A stretch of DNA of 64,000 nt from Arenicellaceae bacterium (GCA_029246505.1 JAQWNC010000014.1:1-64000); one strand, 5' to 3'; shown: positions 34,354 through 43,864, counted from the stretch's first letter. Numbers and translations are program-made. Notes: a model not told the origin generated them from the letters alone.

Positions 34354-36360
34354 ATGAAAAAAACAAAGTTCGAACACTTTTTTCTTGCGATGAGCGGGGT
34401 ACTGTTGTTCGGAGCGGTGCTATTAACCGGAGCTGTGCAAGCCTTGGAGCAGGGCACCACAAATGGAGAATGGCGTACCTACGGTGGGGATTTAGCGAGC
34501 ACTAAATATGCGCCGCTCGATCAGATTAATCCCGAGAACTTCGATCAGCTTGAGCTTGCCTGGCGTTTTCGCACGAATTCTCTGGGTCCGACGCCGGAGA
34601 CGAATTTTCAAGCTACGCCACTGATGGTAGACGGTGTAGTTTACACGACAGCCGGTTCGCGGAGGGCAGTCGTGGCACTTGATGCGGTTACGGGTGAGCT
34701 GTTGTGGATGCATCGCGAGGACGAAGGCGAGCGAGGCGCTGCAGCACCGCGGCGACTTTCTGGTCGCGGCTTGTCATATTGGAGCGATGGTGATGATACA
34801 CGCATCGTCTACGTTACGCCCGGCTATCGCATGCTGGCACTCGACGCAGACACTGGAATTCCGGTGGCTGATTTCGGTGACAACGGTGTCGTCGATCTGA
34901 AACTCGAAGCGGACCAGGAGATGGACCTCGTTACAGGAGAGATGGGTCTGCATGCGACGCCGCTGATTGCCGACGGCGTCATTGTGGTCGGTGCTGCACA
35001 CTTGACCGGTTCACAACCAATTAGCCGTAGAAATGAGAAGGGCTTTATTCGCGGCTACGATGCGCGTACCGGAAAACGGTTGTGGATTTTTCATACGATT
35101 CCGATGCCCGGCAAGATGGGTTACGGCACTTGGGAAGAAGGGTCAGCGTCCTACACCGGCAATACCGGTGTGTGGTCTGAGATGAGCGCCGATACCGATC
35201 TCGGCCTGGTCTATCTCCCTGTGGAGCAACCCACGGGGGACTATTACGGTGGCCATCGGCACGGGAATGGACTGTTCGGTGAGAGTATCGTCGCCGTTGA
35301 CCTCCACACTGGCGAGTACCGCTGGCACTATCAACTGGTGCACCACGGAATCTGGGACTTCGACATTCCCAGTGCACCCATACTCGCGGATATCGTGGTC
35401 GAGGGCCGGGAGATACAGGCACTGATTCAGCCAACGAAACAGAGCTGGCTTTATGTATTTGACCGGGTTACCGGTGAGCCGGTGTGGCCGATCGAGGAAC
35501 GCGTAGTAGAACAAACTGATGTCCCATTCGAGCAGACTAGCCCTACACAGCCATTTGTTACCTGGCCGCTACCGTTCGATCGTCAGGGGGTCTCGTATGA
35601 CGACTTAATAGATTTTACGCCCGAGCTGCGGGCCGAGGCGATTGAGGTTGTCTCCCGGTACAAAATTGGACCGATGTTTACTCCGCCCGTTGTCAGTCGC
35701 TGGGAAGGGCCTCTGGCGACACTTATGCTACCTTCAACTGTTGGTGGCGCGAACTGGCCAGGCGGTGCTTACGACCCGGATTCCGGGCTACTCTACATCC
35801 AATCTTCGACGGCCGTCACGCCACTGGGGCTAGTTCCTCCGCAACCGGGACAATCGGATATGAACTATATTCGCGGCACGGTCCGAGACCCCGCTATTAG
35901 TGAAGTACCTGGTGATGGTCGAGTGATCCCTACGGTGCAAGGTTTGCCCCTGATTAAACCGCCGTACGGTCGAATTACCGCATTCGACATGAATACCGGC
36001 GCTATTGCATGGCAGAGTGCTCACGGTGATACACCAGATAAGGTTCGGAATCACCCGTTGCTAGAAGGAATCGATATTCCTCCCACAGGTCGACCTGGCA
36101 GAGGTGGTGTACTGACTACGTCCACGCTGCTGATCGCCGGTGAGTCTGGTTTTGTTACAACGCCTTTCGGTCGCGGCGCAATGATGCGCGCATATGATAA
36201 AGCGACCGGCGATCGACTTGGTGCCGTCTATATGCCGGCGCCGCAAACCGGTGCGCCGATGACTTACATGGCGGACGGAAAGCAGTATGTCGTAGTAGCG
36301 GTCAGCGGGCCGGATTACGGAGCGGAGCTGCTAGCGTTCGCTTTACCAGCGCAAGAATAG
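34354..36360 (+). CDS. PQQ-dependent dehydrogenase (quinoprotein)
   Basis: A 668-residue periplasmic eight-bladed propeller enzyme. The signal peptide ends near VQA (residue 30). W-R-T-Y-G-G-D-L-A-S-T-K-Y-A-P-L-D-Q-I opens the mature protein, as in glucose and other membrane-type quinoprotein dehydrogenases. Blade motifs with ALDAVTGELLW, GYDARTGKRLWIF, AVDLHTGEYRWHYQ and AFDMNTGAIAWQS are visible, and HHGIWDFDIPSAP is a classic active-site segment. There is no fused cytochrome c domain, so electrons go to a separate acceptor or to quinone. The substrate is not determined. AGAGGAG precedes the start. A lipoprotein hydrolase follows 29 bases later. Confidence 0.92.
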   Translation: MKKTKFEHFFLAMSGVLLFGAVLLTGAVQALEQGTTNGEWRTYGGDLASTKYAPLDQINPENFDQLELAWRFRTNSLGPTPETNFQATPLMVDGVVYTTAGSRRAVVALDAVTGELLWMHREDEGERGAAAPRRLSGRGLSYWSDGDDTRIVYVTPGYRMLALDADTGIPVADFGDNGVVDLKLEADQEMDLVTGEMGLHATPLIADGVIVVGAAHLTGSQPISRRNEKGFIRGYDARTGKRLWIFHTIPMPGKMGYGTWEEGSASYTGNTGVWSEMSADTDLGLVYLPVEQPTGDYYGGHRHGNGLFGESIVAVDLHTGEYRWHYQLVHHGIWDFDIPSAPILADIVVEGREIQALIQPTKQSWLYVFDRVTGEPVWPIEERVVEQTDVPFEQTSPTQPFVTWPLPFDRQGVSYDDLIDFTPELRAEAIEVVSRYKIGPMFTPPVVSRWEGPLATLMLPSTVGGANWPGGAYDPDSGLLYIQSSTAVTPLGLVPPQPGQSDMNYIRGTVRDPAISEVPGDGRVIPTVQGLPLIKPPYGRITAFDMNTGAIAWQSAHGDTPDKVRNHPLLEGIDIPPTGRPGRGGVLTTSTLLIAGESGFVTTPFGRGAMMRAYDKATGDRLGAVYMPAPQTGAPMTYMADGKQYVVVAVSGPDYGAELLAFALPAQE

Positions 36361-36389
36361 TCGAACGATTCATTTTTAAGAGGTAAGCT

Positions 36390-37505
36390 ATGAAGCTGAT
36401 ATGTGATCTGGCAAGTTATAAATTGACGCCCGTTTTTCTTCTTCTGATTGTTTTCTTCGGAATCCTGGCCGGCTGCGTTGCCATTCAGCCGACGGGTGCT
36501 ATCTTAATCGAGACTCAAGGTAACCGCTCATTTGGTGGCGTATCGGTAGGCGATCCCGCAACCAGAGTCTTCGCATGCGACCACGGTTATGTCGATTGGC
36601 AGATTCCTCTCGACGCGAGAGCACTGCCACTGCTGTTTGTTCACGCGAGCAGTAAACGAACCTGGGAAACAACGTTCGACGGGCGTCGCGAGGGATTCAT
36701 TCCGATTTTTCTGCGCCGCGGTTTCGCTACCTACAGTACGGATCTTCCACGCACCGGTCAGGCGGGGCAGGCCTGCGCACCGGTGAACTACGACCCCGAA
36801 AACGAGTGGTCTATTCAAACGTCCTTCACGAGCTGGCGCTATGGTTTATGGTTACCGGGTCAGACCGAACCGACGTTCTATCCGGGTGTTCAGTTCCCGA
36901 CGGATAATCCCGTCGCACTGGACGAGTTCTTCCGAATTCAAACGCCAGAGTTCGACGGTCCGGAGAATGAAGAAGTTGAAACCAATGCGCTTGCCGTACT
37001 GATGGAGGAAATAGGTCCGTCCATTATGCTTACACATTCCTCAACCGGTATTCGAGGCTGGATTGCCGCGATCAAGAGCGACCATGTTGCGGCCATCGTG
37101 AGCTACGAGCCTGGTGATTTCGTGTATCCCGAAGGCGAACTGCCATTGCCGATACCAATGGCCAGCGGTGCGGAGCAATCTGTCGGGCGCGAGGTGCCGA
37201 TGCAAGACTTTCTTAAGCTGACACGATTTCCGATCCAAATTGTCTGGGGAGATTACATTCCGACCGAGATTGATCCGGCGCACGTTGGGCCGTTGGCGAC
37301 ACTCGATTTTCGACGCCGTAACGTCTTAAAGGCACAACTTATGGTGGATGCTATAAATCGGCACGGCGGCGATGCACAAAATCTCGTGTTGCCGAATATA
37401 GGTATCGAAGGCAACGCCCATTTTCCGATGCTTGAGACCAACAATGTTCAGATAGCAGATATGTTGTCTGAGTTCCTTGCTGCTAAGGGACTCGATCGGC
37501 GCTAG
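36390..37505 (+). CDS. Alpha/beta-hydrolase lipoprotein
   Basis: A 371-residue lipoprotein (lipobox LAGC, Cys29) with an alpha/beta-hydrolase fold. The strand LPLLFVHASSKRTWETT and D-G-R-R-E-G-F-I-P-I-F-L-R-R-G-F-A-T-Y come first. The nucleophile elbow is LTHSSTGIRGW with Ser217 as likely nucleophile. A C-terminal G-N-A-H-F-P-M-L-E supplies the catalytic His. The D-R-R-E-G-x-x-P-I-F-L-R-R-G pattern is shared with a secreted esterase-like group often near PQQ enzymes. It is likely co-transcribed with the dehydrogenase upstream, implying a common substrate, perhaps an ester or lactone product. AGGTAAG precedes the ATG. Confidence 0.82.
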   Translation: MKLICDLASYKLTPVFLLLIVFFGILAGCVAIQPTGAILIETQGNRSFGGVSVGDPATRVFACDHGYVDWQIPLDARALPLLFVHASSKRTWETTFDGRREGFIPIFLRRGFATYSTDLPRTGQAGQACAPVNYDPENEWSIQTSFTSWRYGLWLPGQTEPTFYPGVQFPTDNPVALDEFFRIQTPEFDGPENEEVETNALAVLMEEIGPSIMLTHSSTGIRGWIAAIKSDHVAAIVSYEPGDFVYPEGELPLPIPMASGAEQSVGREVPMQDFLKLTRFPIQIVWGDYIPTEIDPAHVGPLATLDFRRRNVLKAQLMVDAINRHGGDAQNLVLPNIGIEGNAHFPMLETNNVQIADMLSEFLAAKGLDRR

Positions 37506-37528
37506 TAAGAATCGCTAGGAGGAGCCGA

Positions 37529-37561
37529 ATGAGATATTTTATAAGAACGCTATTAACCTAG
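37529..37561 (+). pseudogene. Severed gene start after the hydrolase
   Basis: CTAGGAGGAGCCGA is an ideal ribosome-binding site followed by ATG and only ten codons (MRYFIRTLLT) before TAG. The hydrophobic, basic start looks like a signal peptide. It is probably the surviving 5' end of a third operon gene whose body was lost by the rearrangement that brought in the relics at 37638-37954. Confidence 0.45.
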
Positions 37562-37637
37562 GTGAATGACTGCTTAGAGTAATTAGCCGATGTGCCCAAT
37601 TTCCGCTACCGGCCAGCTAACACAACAAGCAACCGCT

Positions 37638-37808
37638 TCAAGAAACCATAACGGCAATGTTATGCGTGGATGGTGAAAGATATTCCAGTAGAGTATTATA
37701 TGTCCGAGGCTCGTACTCATCGAACCCTTCGGGACGCCTGCCCAGATTCATCGTGACGTAGCCGGCCGGGTTAAATTTAATCGCTGAATGCGCACCCTTG
37801 TCCACGAA
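37638..37808 (-). pseudogene. NHL/six-bladed propeller C-terminal remnant
   Basis: The minus strand reads FVDKGAHSAIKFNPAGYVTM, NLGRRPEGFDEYEPRTYNTL and a short tail to TGA at 37638-37640. VDKGxHxxIKFxPxGxVxMxLGRRPE is typical of a blade from NHL-repeat, peptidyl-alpha-hydroxyglycine-lyase-like propellers. The codon before FVDKG is TGA (37809-37811), where a Trp (TGG) would fit. Upstream it runs into an IS30-like relic. Confidence 0.5.
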
Positions 37809-37855
37809 TCATAAGCTGTCGTATCGAATCGAATACGAGTACGCCAAAGCATAGA

Positions 37856-37954
37856 CATTCTGGCCAATATCACGCACGAATTGGCCTTTCTACCATGAAC
37901 CCACATCAGTCCCTTATCTATTTCTGAGTAATAAATCCCAGGTCTTTGTCTCAT
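37856..37954 (-). pseudogene. IS30-type transposase N-terminal remnant
   Basis: From ATG 37954 the frame reads MRQRPGIYYSEIDKGLMW, then GRKANSCVILARM. This resembles the N-terminal helix-turn-helix start of IS30 transposases (M-x-Q-R-x-x-I-Y-Y-S/T-E-x-x-K-A-L-M-W-D-R-W-x-K-G-x-S-x-x-x-I-A-R). The DDE catalytic domain and inverted repeats are absent. It is only a fragment, so identity rests on this one motif. Confidence 0.5.
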
Positions 37955-38074
37955 CTGCAACACTCCTTCTCTTTAATAAGTGAGTAAACTGTTGCGTCGA
38001 CCGGTTGAAATCGCAATTCAAAACAGTCATTTAACTATACTTGACGGTCATGGATTAAGACTAAATTTTATTAC

Positions 38075-39418
38075 TTAGTGGTTATGTCGTGTTCGTTGTT
38101 CGGCACTCCAGGTGAATGCAATAAGGATTATTGCTAACACGCAGGCTGCGACGATCAACTCGAATCCCGCGTCCCAGCCTGCCGTATCAACAACCATTCC
38201 AATAACTACATTGGCTGCCACCGCACCGCCAAGGTAGCCAAATAGCCCCGTAAATCCCGCCGCGGTACCCGCAGCCTTCTTCGGTGCAAGGTCCAGAGCG
38301 TGTACACCGATAAGCATGACCGGTCCGTAGATGAAAAACCCGATGCCGATTAGCATTGCAATATCAACATTCGGATGGCCGGGAGGGTTTTGCCAGTAGA
38401 CCAGCACACAAGCCAGCGTAAGCAGCAGATAGAGAATTGATACTGGCGCGCGACGCCCTTTAAATACTTTATCGGACAGCCAACCGCAGGCCAGTGTGCC
38501 GGGAATTCCGGCGAATTCATAAGACGCGTAAGCCCACCCAGAGTCTGCAAACGAAAACTGCTTTATTTCGCTAAGGTAGGTCGGTGCCCAATCCAGCACG
38601 CCATAGCGCACGAAATAGACGAAAGCGTTTGCCAATGCAATCGTCCACAGGAGTTTGTTGTTGAGCACATATTCGAAAAAGATGACTTTCGCCGAGAACT
38701 CTTGTTCGTGACTTTCGCTGTACTCGAACACCTTTGGATAGTCGTCACGATAAGCTTCGATTGTTGGCAACCCAGCCGATTGCGGCGTGTCCCGAACGGT
38801 CAGGAAAATGAACGCTGCAACCGCCATGGCGATAAACCCGTGCACATACAGAATCGCGTGCCAGTCCGCGAACACAGCCATCGCGAGAATTGCGATCGGG
38901 CCGGCCATCCCACCGCCTATATTGTGAGCGACGTTCCAGATCGCCATCTTAGTGCCACGTTCATTAGTTGAGAACCAATGCACCATGACTCGCCCAGACG
39001 GTGGCCAGCCCATGCCCTGAAACCAACCGTTTGTGAACAGCAGCAAAAACATGATCGTAACCGAGCTTGTGGCAATTGGTACCGTACCCATCATAATCAT
39101 GACAAGTGCTGAGCAAAGCAGTCCAAGAGACATGAAGACGCGCGCGTTACTGCGGTCGGATACGTTGCCCATTATGAACTTGGATAAACCGTAGGCTATC
39201 GACACCCCGGATAACGCCAAACCAAGGTCCGTTTTTGAGTAGCCCTGCTCTATCAGATAGGGCATCGCGAGGGAGAAATTCTTTCGGACTAAATAGTATC
39301 CTGCGTAGCCGACGAAAATACCGATATATACCTGCAACCGGAGGTATCGGTAGGTCTCGTCGGTCTTATCATCTGATAAGGGGTTACGATGTGCCGCTGG
39401 TTTAAGAAATCCGATCAA
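38075..39418 (-). CDS. glpT: Glycerol-3-phosphate transporter GlpT
   Basis: A 447-residue MFS permease of the organophosphate:phosphate antiporter family, which imports sn-glycerol-3-phosphate in exchange for phosphate. It aligns by eye with E. coli GlpT over its whole length: [75 protein letters not shown] and [20 protein letters not shown]. The substrate-site arginines and the OPA signature are present. The start is a TTG at 39418, supported because [11 protein letters not shown] aligns with the E. coli N-terminus. Repeat copy F lies about 150-200 bases upstream on the same strand. No glpQ or glpD neighbour is present. Confidence 0.95.
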   Translation of the reverse strand: MIGFLKPAAHRNPLSDDKTDETYRYLRLQVYIGIFVGYAGYYLVRKNFSLAMPYLIEQGYSKTDLGLALSGVSIAYGLSKFIMGNVSDRSNARVFMSLGLLCSALVMIMMGTVPIATSSVTIMFLLLFTNGWFQGMGWPPSGRVMVHWFSTNERGTKMAIWNVAHNIGGGMAGPIAILAMAVFADWHAILYVHGFIAMAVAAFIFLTVRDTPQSAGLPTIEAYRDDYPKVFEYSESHEQEFSAKVIFFEYVLNNKLLWTIALANAFVYFVRYGVLDWAPTYLSEIKQFSFADSGWAYASYEFAGIPGTLACGWLSDKVFKGRRAPVSILYLLLTLACVLVYWQNPPGHPNVDIAMLIGIGFFIYGPVMLIGVHALDLAPKKAAGTAAGFTGLFGYLGGAVAANVVIGMVVDTAGWDAGFELIVAACVLAIILIAFTWSAEQRTRHNH

Positions 39419-39570
39419 GGTTTAGACCAGCCCCACGATACAGTGATTGATCGGCATGTTTTTATGGAACCTTTAGCAGTAAATACCACCACCGTTGCAA
39501 AAATAAATATTATCTTCATAAGTGCATCATTGTTATTTTCTTGCCCCTTAAAGTATCCCAAGTGCCCTAA

Positions 39571-39620
39571 TAAGCATAGGTAGTATAAAGTATCTTTTTT
39601 ATTGATCGAAACGTGGTTTT
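39571..39620 (-). promoter_or_regulatory. Dispersed promoter-like repeat, copy F (glpT)
   Basis: Read on the minus strand: CACG, TTCGAT, a 17-base spacer (CAATAAAAAAGATACTT), TATACT, then ACCTATGCTTA. It agrees with copy E at the TTCGAT, spacer length, TATACT and following CTTATGCTT-like block, and is oriented toward glpT. Confidence 0.6.
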
Positions 39621-39869
39621 CGGTGTTTGCACGCATTCAAAATAACAAAGCCAAAGCTTGGTATATGAAAATTTCTTATTAAAGCGTAGTGAGTGTGATG
39701 AGGGGCTACCCCCAATATGCAGACAGCCCGAATATAAAGCGCTCATAGTGACTGAAGCACTAATCCGGATTATTAACGCCTAAATAGCAACAAATGGTTT
39801 TGAAGCTGTTGTGGTAAAAAGGTAAAGCTCTATAATTCCGTTTTTAGAAATTGGTAAATTGGAGAGAGC
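39621..39869. other. Intergenic, no gene seen
   Basis: This is the remainder of the 451-base gap between the divergent glpT and amidohydrolase genes. It holds no frame of coding character. The amidohydrolase promoter must lie here, and a GGAGAG box precedes its ATG at 39870. Confidence 0.4.
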
Positions 39870-40958
39870 ATGTCTACATCGAGAAGAGATTTTATCAAGC
39901 TTGCCAGCACCGCAGCGGTTGCGTCCACGTTAACTGAAACTGCGCAGGCGCAGACGGGGGGTTTTCGCCGAATCGCCACTGAAGAGACGTTTACTGTTCC
40001 AGAAATTATAGAAGCGGCTACTGAATTAATCACTAAAAATCCGGATCACGAACCGGGTTGGTTAAACTATATTAGCGGTGAATTTCCCTTTTACGATACG
40101 GTGCTTCGGCAAATGATCGATCTGGAGGATGAACGCCTTGGGTTGATGGATGCTGCGGGGGTAGATATGGCGGTATTGTCACTCTGGAACCCCGGTGTGC
40201 AAATGTTTGAGGCATCGCAGGCGGTTGAACTCGCGAAAATCACTAATGATCAGCTCGCGGAAGGAATTAAACGTCATCCTACCCGTTATGCAGGGCTCGC
40301 CGCTGTAGCGCCACAAGACCCGCAAGCAGCAGCTCAGGAAGTTGAGCGAGCCATGCAGTCGTTGGCACTCAATGGCATATTAATAAACTCGCATACGAAT
40401 GACGAGTTTTTAGATGATCAAAAATTTTGGCCAATATTCGAAGCTGCGGTAGCAAACGATGCGCCGATTTATATTCATCCACGACGCCCGCCGGCACAAA
40501 TGGTCGAGGCATTTAACGATTATTCGATGGATAGAGCGCTATGGGGTTACGCGATGGAAACTTCTACGCACGTGCTCCGATTGATTATGGGAGGGGTATT
40601 CGATCAGTTTCCTGACCTTAAAATGGTACTTGGCCATATGGGTGAAGGTTTACCGTTTTGGATACACAGATTGGACACCATTGGCGGTTTACCGACCACT
40701 GTGACAACAATCAAGCGTAAGCCGAGTGAATATCTTCGTGATAACTTTATTATGACGACTAGCGGTATGTCATGGGATCCGGCGCTTAAGTTTACAATTG
40801 AGGTGCTAGGTGCTGATAGGGTTATGTTTGCCGTCGATTACCCGTTCGGTTCGTACGAACGAGACGCAAAATGGTTGAACGCGGCTGATATTTCTGATGC
40901 GGATAAAGCATTGGTGTATAGCGGCAATGCGGAGCGGGTTTTTAAAATAACAGGATAA
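39870..40958 (+). CDS. Tat-exported amidohydrolase (ACMSD/decarboxylase-like)
   Basis: A 362-residue protein with a Tat leader (STSRRDFIKLASTAAVAST, cleavage near AQA). It has a TIM-barrel domain of the amidohydrolase-2 group (ACMSD, 2,3-dihydroxybenzoate and gamma-resorcylate decarboxylases). Family segments are RRIATEETFTVPEI, D-E-R-L-G-L-M-D-A-A-G-V-D-M-A-V-L-S-L, GILINSHTNDEFLDDQKFWP, PIYIHPRRPP, LGHMGEGLPFWIHRLD and FAVDYPFGSYERD, which together supply the metal and catalytic His/Asp residues. It would act on an aromatic acid or a related ester-like compound in the periplasm, which is unusual because most relatives are cytoplasmic. Confidence 0.87.
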   Translation: MSTSRRDFIKLASTAAVASTLTETAQAQTGGFRRIATEETFTVPEIIEAATELITKNPDHEPGWLNYISGEFPFYDTVLRQMIDLEDERLGLMDAAGVDMAVLSLWNPGVQMFEASQAVELAKITNDQLAEGIKRHPTRYAGLAAVAPQDPQAAAQEVERAMQSLALNGILINSHTNDEFLDDQKFWPIFEAAVANDAPIYIHPRRPPAQMVEAFNDYSMDRALWGYAMETSTHVLRLIMGGVFDQFPDLKMVLGHMGEGLPFWIHRLDTIGGLPTTVTTIKRKPSEYLRDNFIMTTSGMSWDPALKFTIEVLGADRVMFAVDYPFGSYERDAKWLNAADISDADKALVYSGNAERVFKITG

Positions 40959-40987
40959 ACACGGTAAATCTACCCGCAAAAGTCAGA

Positions 40988-41015
40988 GTGTTTAGCATCC
41001 TTTTTGGCTAAACAC
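40988..41015. terminator. Hairpin between convergent genes
   Basis: GTGTTTAGC (40988-40996), a 10-base loop and GCTAAACAC (41007-41015) form a perfect 9-bp stem between the convergent amidohydrolase and TonB-receptor genes. The loop holds TTTTT but no T tract follows, so a bidirectional terminator is likely but unproven. Confidence 0.6.
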
Positions 41016-41089
41016 CCTATAAACCTGTTTCGTTATAAAGTGTTAATCAGATTTTGAATTAGCCTTTAAGCTGACTATTTATTAAGCCG

Positions 41090-43222
41090 TCAAAACGTCG
41101 CTTGCAGACTGAGCAAAAAATCGGTGGTGTAAGTATCATGCTGAACATCGATACGCCTGATTTCGTTATTGGCGATATTACCATTGTAGAATGTTTTATC
41201 GAAGGTGCGCTCGTCACCATGCACATGGTTTGCTTCAACCCGCGCCTTCATGGTAGAGGTGAAATTAAATTCGCTGAATATAGAGAGATGATTTGTATAC
41301 ACGGTTGTCTCACGTAAGGATACGTCCTGACGCAAACGTAGGCCGCTGTTACGATGTGCGTTCCACCCCCACGAGAGTTTTGTGTTTTCTACGTCGTGAC
41401 GATACTGAAGCACCCAGCGATGCGGGTTGTTATTCTTTATCTGGCGAGCCTCACCGGTAAACGGATCGATAGTTTCAGCATCTTTGTATCCATACGTGAA
41501 GGTCAATACAGCTGAGGGTAATCCTAAAAAACCAAGCCGCATATTCAGAACTGAGTCGAAACCTACTCGTTCAGCATCGCCTATGTTTCCCGTTCCGGAT
41601 GACGCATCGTCAAAATTACCAATAAGTATTTTATCAATATGATTTGAAATTTTGTTGTAGTAAAGCGTCATTTTTAATGACCCGCTATCATTGTTAAACC
41701 GCCGCTCGTACCCAAGAGATGATGTCCAGGTAGATTCGGGTTGTAGGTCCGGATTACCAAAGTTGATCATGTCATCGTCAACGTTTCGGTTTGCGACAAA
41801 GTCATCTAGATTTAATTGACTAACGGTTCGCTCCACTAACACTCGAAACTGATCGGAAGGCGTAAGGTCGTATCGTAATTCAACGCGAGGTTTTAGGAAC
41901 TCGAAACTCCTTGAGTTGGTTTCACCGTCTCTGTCTTGAGATATTGATGAAAACTCGCCAGTAAAAGCAGACTGCAAACTAACTTTTTCGTTTAAAGATG
42001 TGCTGTGGGTTACAAATATCTCATAGCGATCTTCTTTTACAATTGCATTTTGAAATGCGGCATTATTAAACGAAAAGGTCGCATTCAGGGTGTTGTAGGC
42101 TGCCTCTACACCGTACTCCAGCGTATGTTCGCCAAAGTTGCTATTCATTGTTGAGCGCAGTATGGTTTCACCATTATCAAACTGTGAGTAGCTTGAAAAA
42201 AATGGTGTGGTTAAACCATTTGAGACGATGTCCTGATTAATAGTTTCGGCACTATCAGACCGGTTATATACAAATAACGTTTTTAATCTACCAATATTAC
42301 CAACATCAAACTCGATGTCTGAACCAAGTTCTAATAGGTTGTCGGTTTCATCAATAAAACCATTTTCGACAGCGAATAAAGTAGGGGGTCCGCGGGAGTT
42401 GGCCAGATACTGGTCCTCTGCTCTATCTTCTTGTTTGTCACCTTCGGAGTACAGGCCATTAAGTGCGACAGTTGTGCCGTTGGTAAATTTATAGGCTAAC
42501 GTGCCAGTGAGAATATGAGCAGCTTCGCGTTCATCCCTTAGCAGTGAGCGAAACTGCTTGGGCGTACGATCGGGCGATAACACATCTTCATTAACCGTTT
42601 TAAATCGCGGCCGCGAGTCGTATTCGTAGCTTAGGACGTACTCAAGAGTATCGCGTTGGCCAGAGTGTGATGTTAGTAATTCCGGCATTACGGAGGTTCC
42701 GGACACTTGCTGAACGCCGGCCTGAATAAAGTTAGATGTAGTGCTCGCCGACGTTTGACGTAGTATTACGTTGTATATAATGCCCTCATTACGAATATCC
42801 AGGCCTTCAGCGTTGCCTCGAATCAGCTCTATTCGTTCAACTTGCGATGCTAGTATTCTTGCCAACATGGTAGACATATCATTACTTTTACCAGCCATAC
42901 GACGGCCATCGATTAAAATGGGTGTATCGGATGCCCCGAGCCCTCGATTGTTATTATTACCGCCACTAAGGACTGTAATTCCACCTGGAATATTGCGGAG
43001 CATATCAGCGAGGGAAACGGCATTGAACTGGGAAAAATACTCAGAATCGTAAATTACTGTTGAGTCTTGCTGTACTTGCGAAAGAGCAGGGTCGGTTAAA
43101 AATGTGGCCAACAAAAGAAACAGTATTTTTTTATTTCGATAATTGGATGGCAATGCACGCTTCAGAATAACGTATTTTCTGTAGGAGCTTCTTATTGCCA
43201 GTGTGGGGTTTATTGGAAACAT
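41090..43222 (-). CDS. TonB-dependent outer-membrane receptor
   Basis: A 710-residue receptor. The hydrophobic leader KKILFLLLATFLTDPALSQ starts only near residue 30, so the true start may be downstream of the ATG at 43222. The plug domain follows: FNAVSLADMLRNIPGGITVL, GASDTPILIDGRRMAG and Q-V-E-R-I-E-L-I-R-G-N-A-E. The beta-barrel extends to the C-terminus, which ends in TDFLLSLQATF with the terminal Phe typical of outer-membrane proteins. This plug variant (I-L-I-D-G-R-R, S-x-x-x-R-I) resembles receptors without a separate TonB box that I can see. The ligand is unknown. Confidence 0.88.
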   Translation of the reverse strand: MFPINPTLAIRSSYRKYVILKRALPSNYRNKKILFLLLATFLTDPALSQVQQDSTVIYDSEYFSQFNAVSLADMLRNIPGGITVLSGGNNNNRGLGASDTPILIDGRRMAGKSNDMSTMLARILASQVERIELIRGNAEGLDIRNEGIIYNVILRQTSASTTSNFIQAGVQQVSGTSVMPELLTSHSGQRDTLEYVLSYEYDSRPRFKTVNEDVLSPDRTPKQFRSLLRDEREAAHILTGTLAYKFTNGTTVALNGLYSEGDKQEDRAEDQYLANSRGPPTLFAVENGFIDETDNLLELGSDIEFDVGNIGRLKTLFVYNRSDSAETINQDIVSNGLTTPFFSSYSQFDNGETILRSTMNSNFGEHTLEYGVEAAYNTLNATFSFNNAAFQNAIVKEDRYEIFVTHSTSLNEKVSLQSAFTGEFSSISQDRDGETNSRSFEFLKPRVELRYDLTPSDQFRVLVERTVSQLNLDDFVANRNVDDDMINFGNPDLQPESTWTSSLGYERRFNNDSGSLKMTLYYNKISNHIDKILIGNFDDASSGTGNIGDAERVGFDSVLNMRLGFLGLPSAVLTFTYGYKDAETIDPFTGEARQIKNNNPHRWVLQYRHDVENTKLSWGWNAHRNSGLRLRQDVSLRETTVYTNHLSIFSEFNFTSTMKARVEANHVHGDERTFDKTFYNGNIANNEIRRIDVQHDTYTTDFLLSLQATF

Positions 43223-43401
43223 TAGATAAATAGTTTTGATGTGTTTAGTATGGCTTTCGCGGCAGGATTCTGGGTGTGAAAGTGATAAAAATCAAGTTAT
43301 TAAAATATTAATTACTGCCGGTATAAGTCTGATTTAATCGTACTCATGTAAGCCTTTAAGTTAGCTCTTAAAAGCTAAATTAAATAAGCCGTTTAGCAGC
43401 A

Positions 43402-43620
43402 TTACTCGATGGTAGCATCAGGTATCCCACCAGACCGTTCGTATACTTCGCAGTCATATTGAACCCATTTAAACTCATTGCCGCGTTTACGATAGCTAAC
43501 GCTCCGGACCAATGGTTCTGTTAAATATACTGGGTTCTCGATAATATTGATTAGAGCGATGTAATCATTGTGCGCAACAAAAAGTTCGGTCATTACAGCT
43601 TGTTTGAGAAATTCGAGCAA
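43402..43620 (-). pseudogene. C-terminal remnant of a GHWDGD-type secreted protein
   Basis: The frame reads HNDYIALINIIENPVYLTEP, LVRSVSYRKRGNEFKWVQYD and a terminal C-E-V-Y-E-R-S-G-G. The D-P/N-x-x-L-T-E-P-x-x-x-x-x-x-Y-x-R pattern followed by a conserved Cys is the usual end of the secreted proteins paired with DUF6152. The signature G-H-W-D-G-D and everything upstream are missing. Its 5' end overlaps the opposite-strand AsnC relic by about 50 bases. Confidence 0.5.
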
Positions 43621-43824
43621 GAAATCGCACAGTTACCTGAGGTCATGGAGTGCTATATCGTAACCGGGCAGGCGTCAGACTTTTTAATCAAGGCGCTGGT
43701 ACGTGATATGCGCCACTACGAAGAATTTTTATTGTCTCAGTTAACTAAAATCGATGGCGTTAGGCGTTTACACTCCAGTTTTGTTCTGCGCCAACCGATA
43801 AATAAAACTCAATTACCAATTTAG
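43570..43824 (+). pseudogene. Lrp/AsnC regulator C-terminal remnant
   Basis: Reading FEKFEQEIAQLPEVMECYIV, T-G-Q-A-S-D-F-L-I-K-A-L-V-R-D-M-R-H-Y-E-E-F and T-K-I-D-G-V-R-R-L-H-S-S-F-V-L-R. This is the RAM/AsnC ligand-binding domain (L-P-E-V-x-E-C-Y-x-V-T-G, S-S-F-x-L-R) almost complete. The N-terminal helix-turn-helix domain is absent, the region upstream being opposite-strand relic sequence. No free-standing start is evident, so it is called a pseudogene, although stand-alone RAM-domain proteins exist. Confidence 0.65.
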
Positions 43825-43864
43825 GGTTTCAATATTGGCGCGCAGAAGATTTGAACTTTTAGGT

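Noticed and set aside
39415-39636. A 73-codon minus-strand gene upstream of glpT
   Set aside because: It overlaps the repeat copy F and the glpT start, has no ribosome-binding site or recognisable text, and reads through sequence that behaves as a promoter region.
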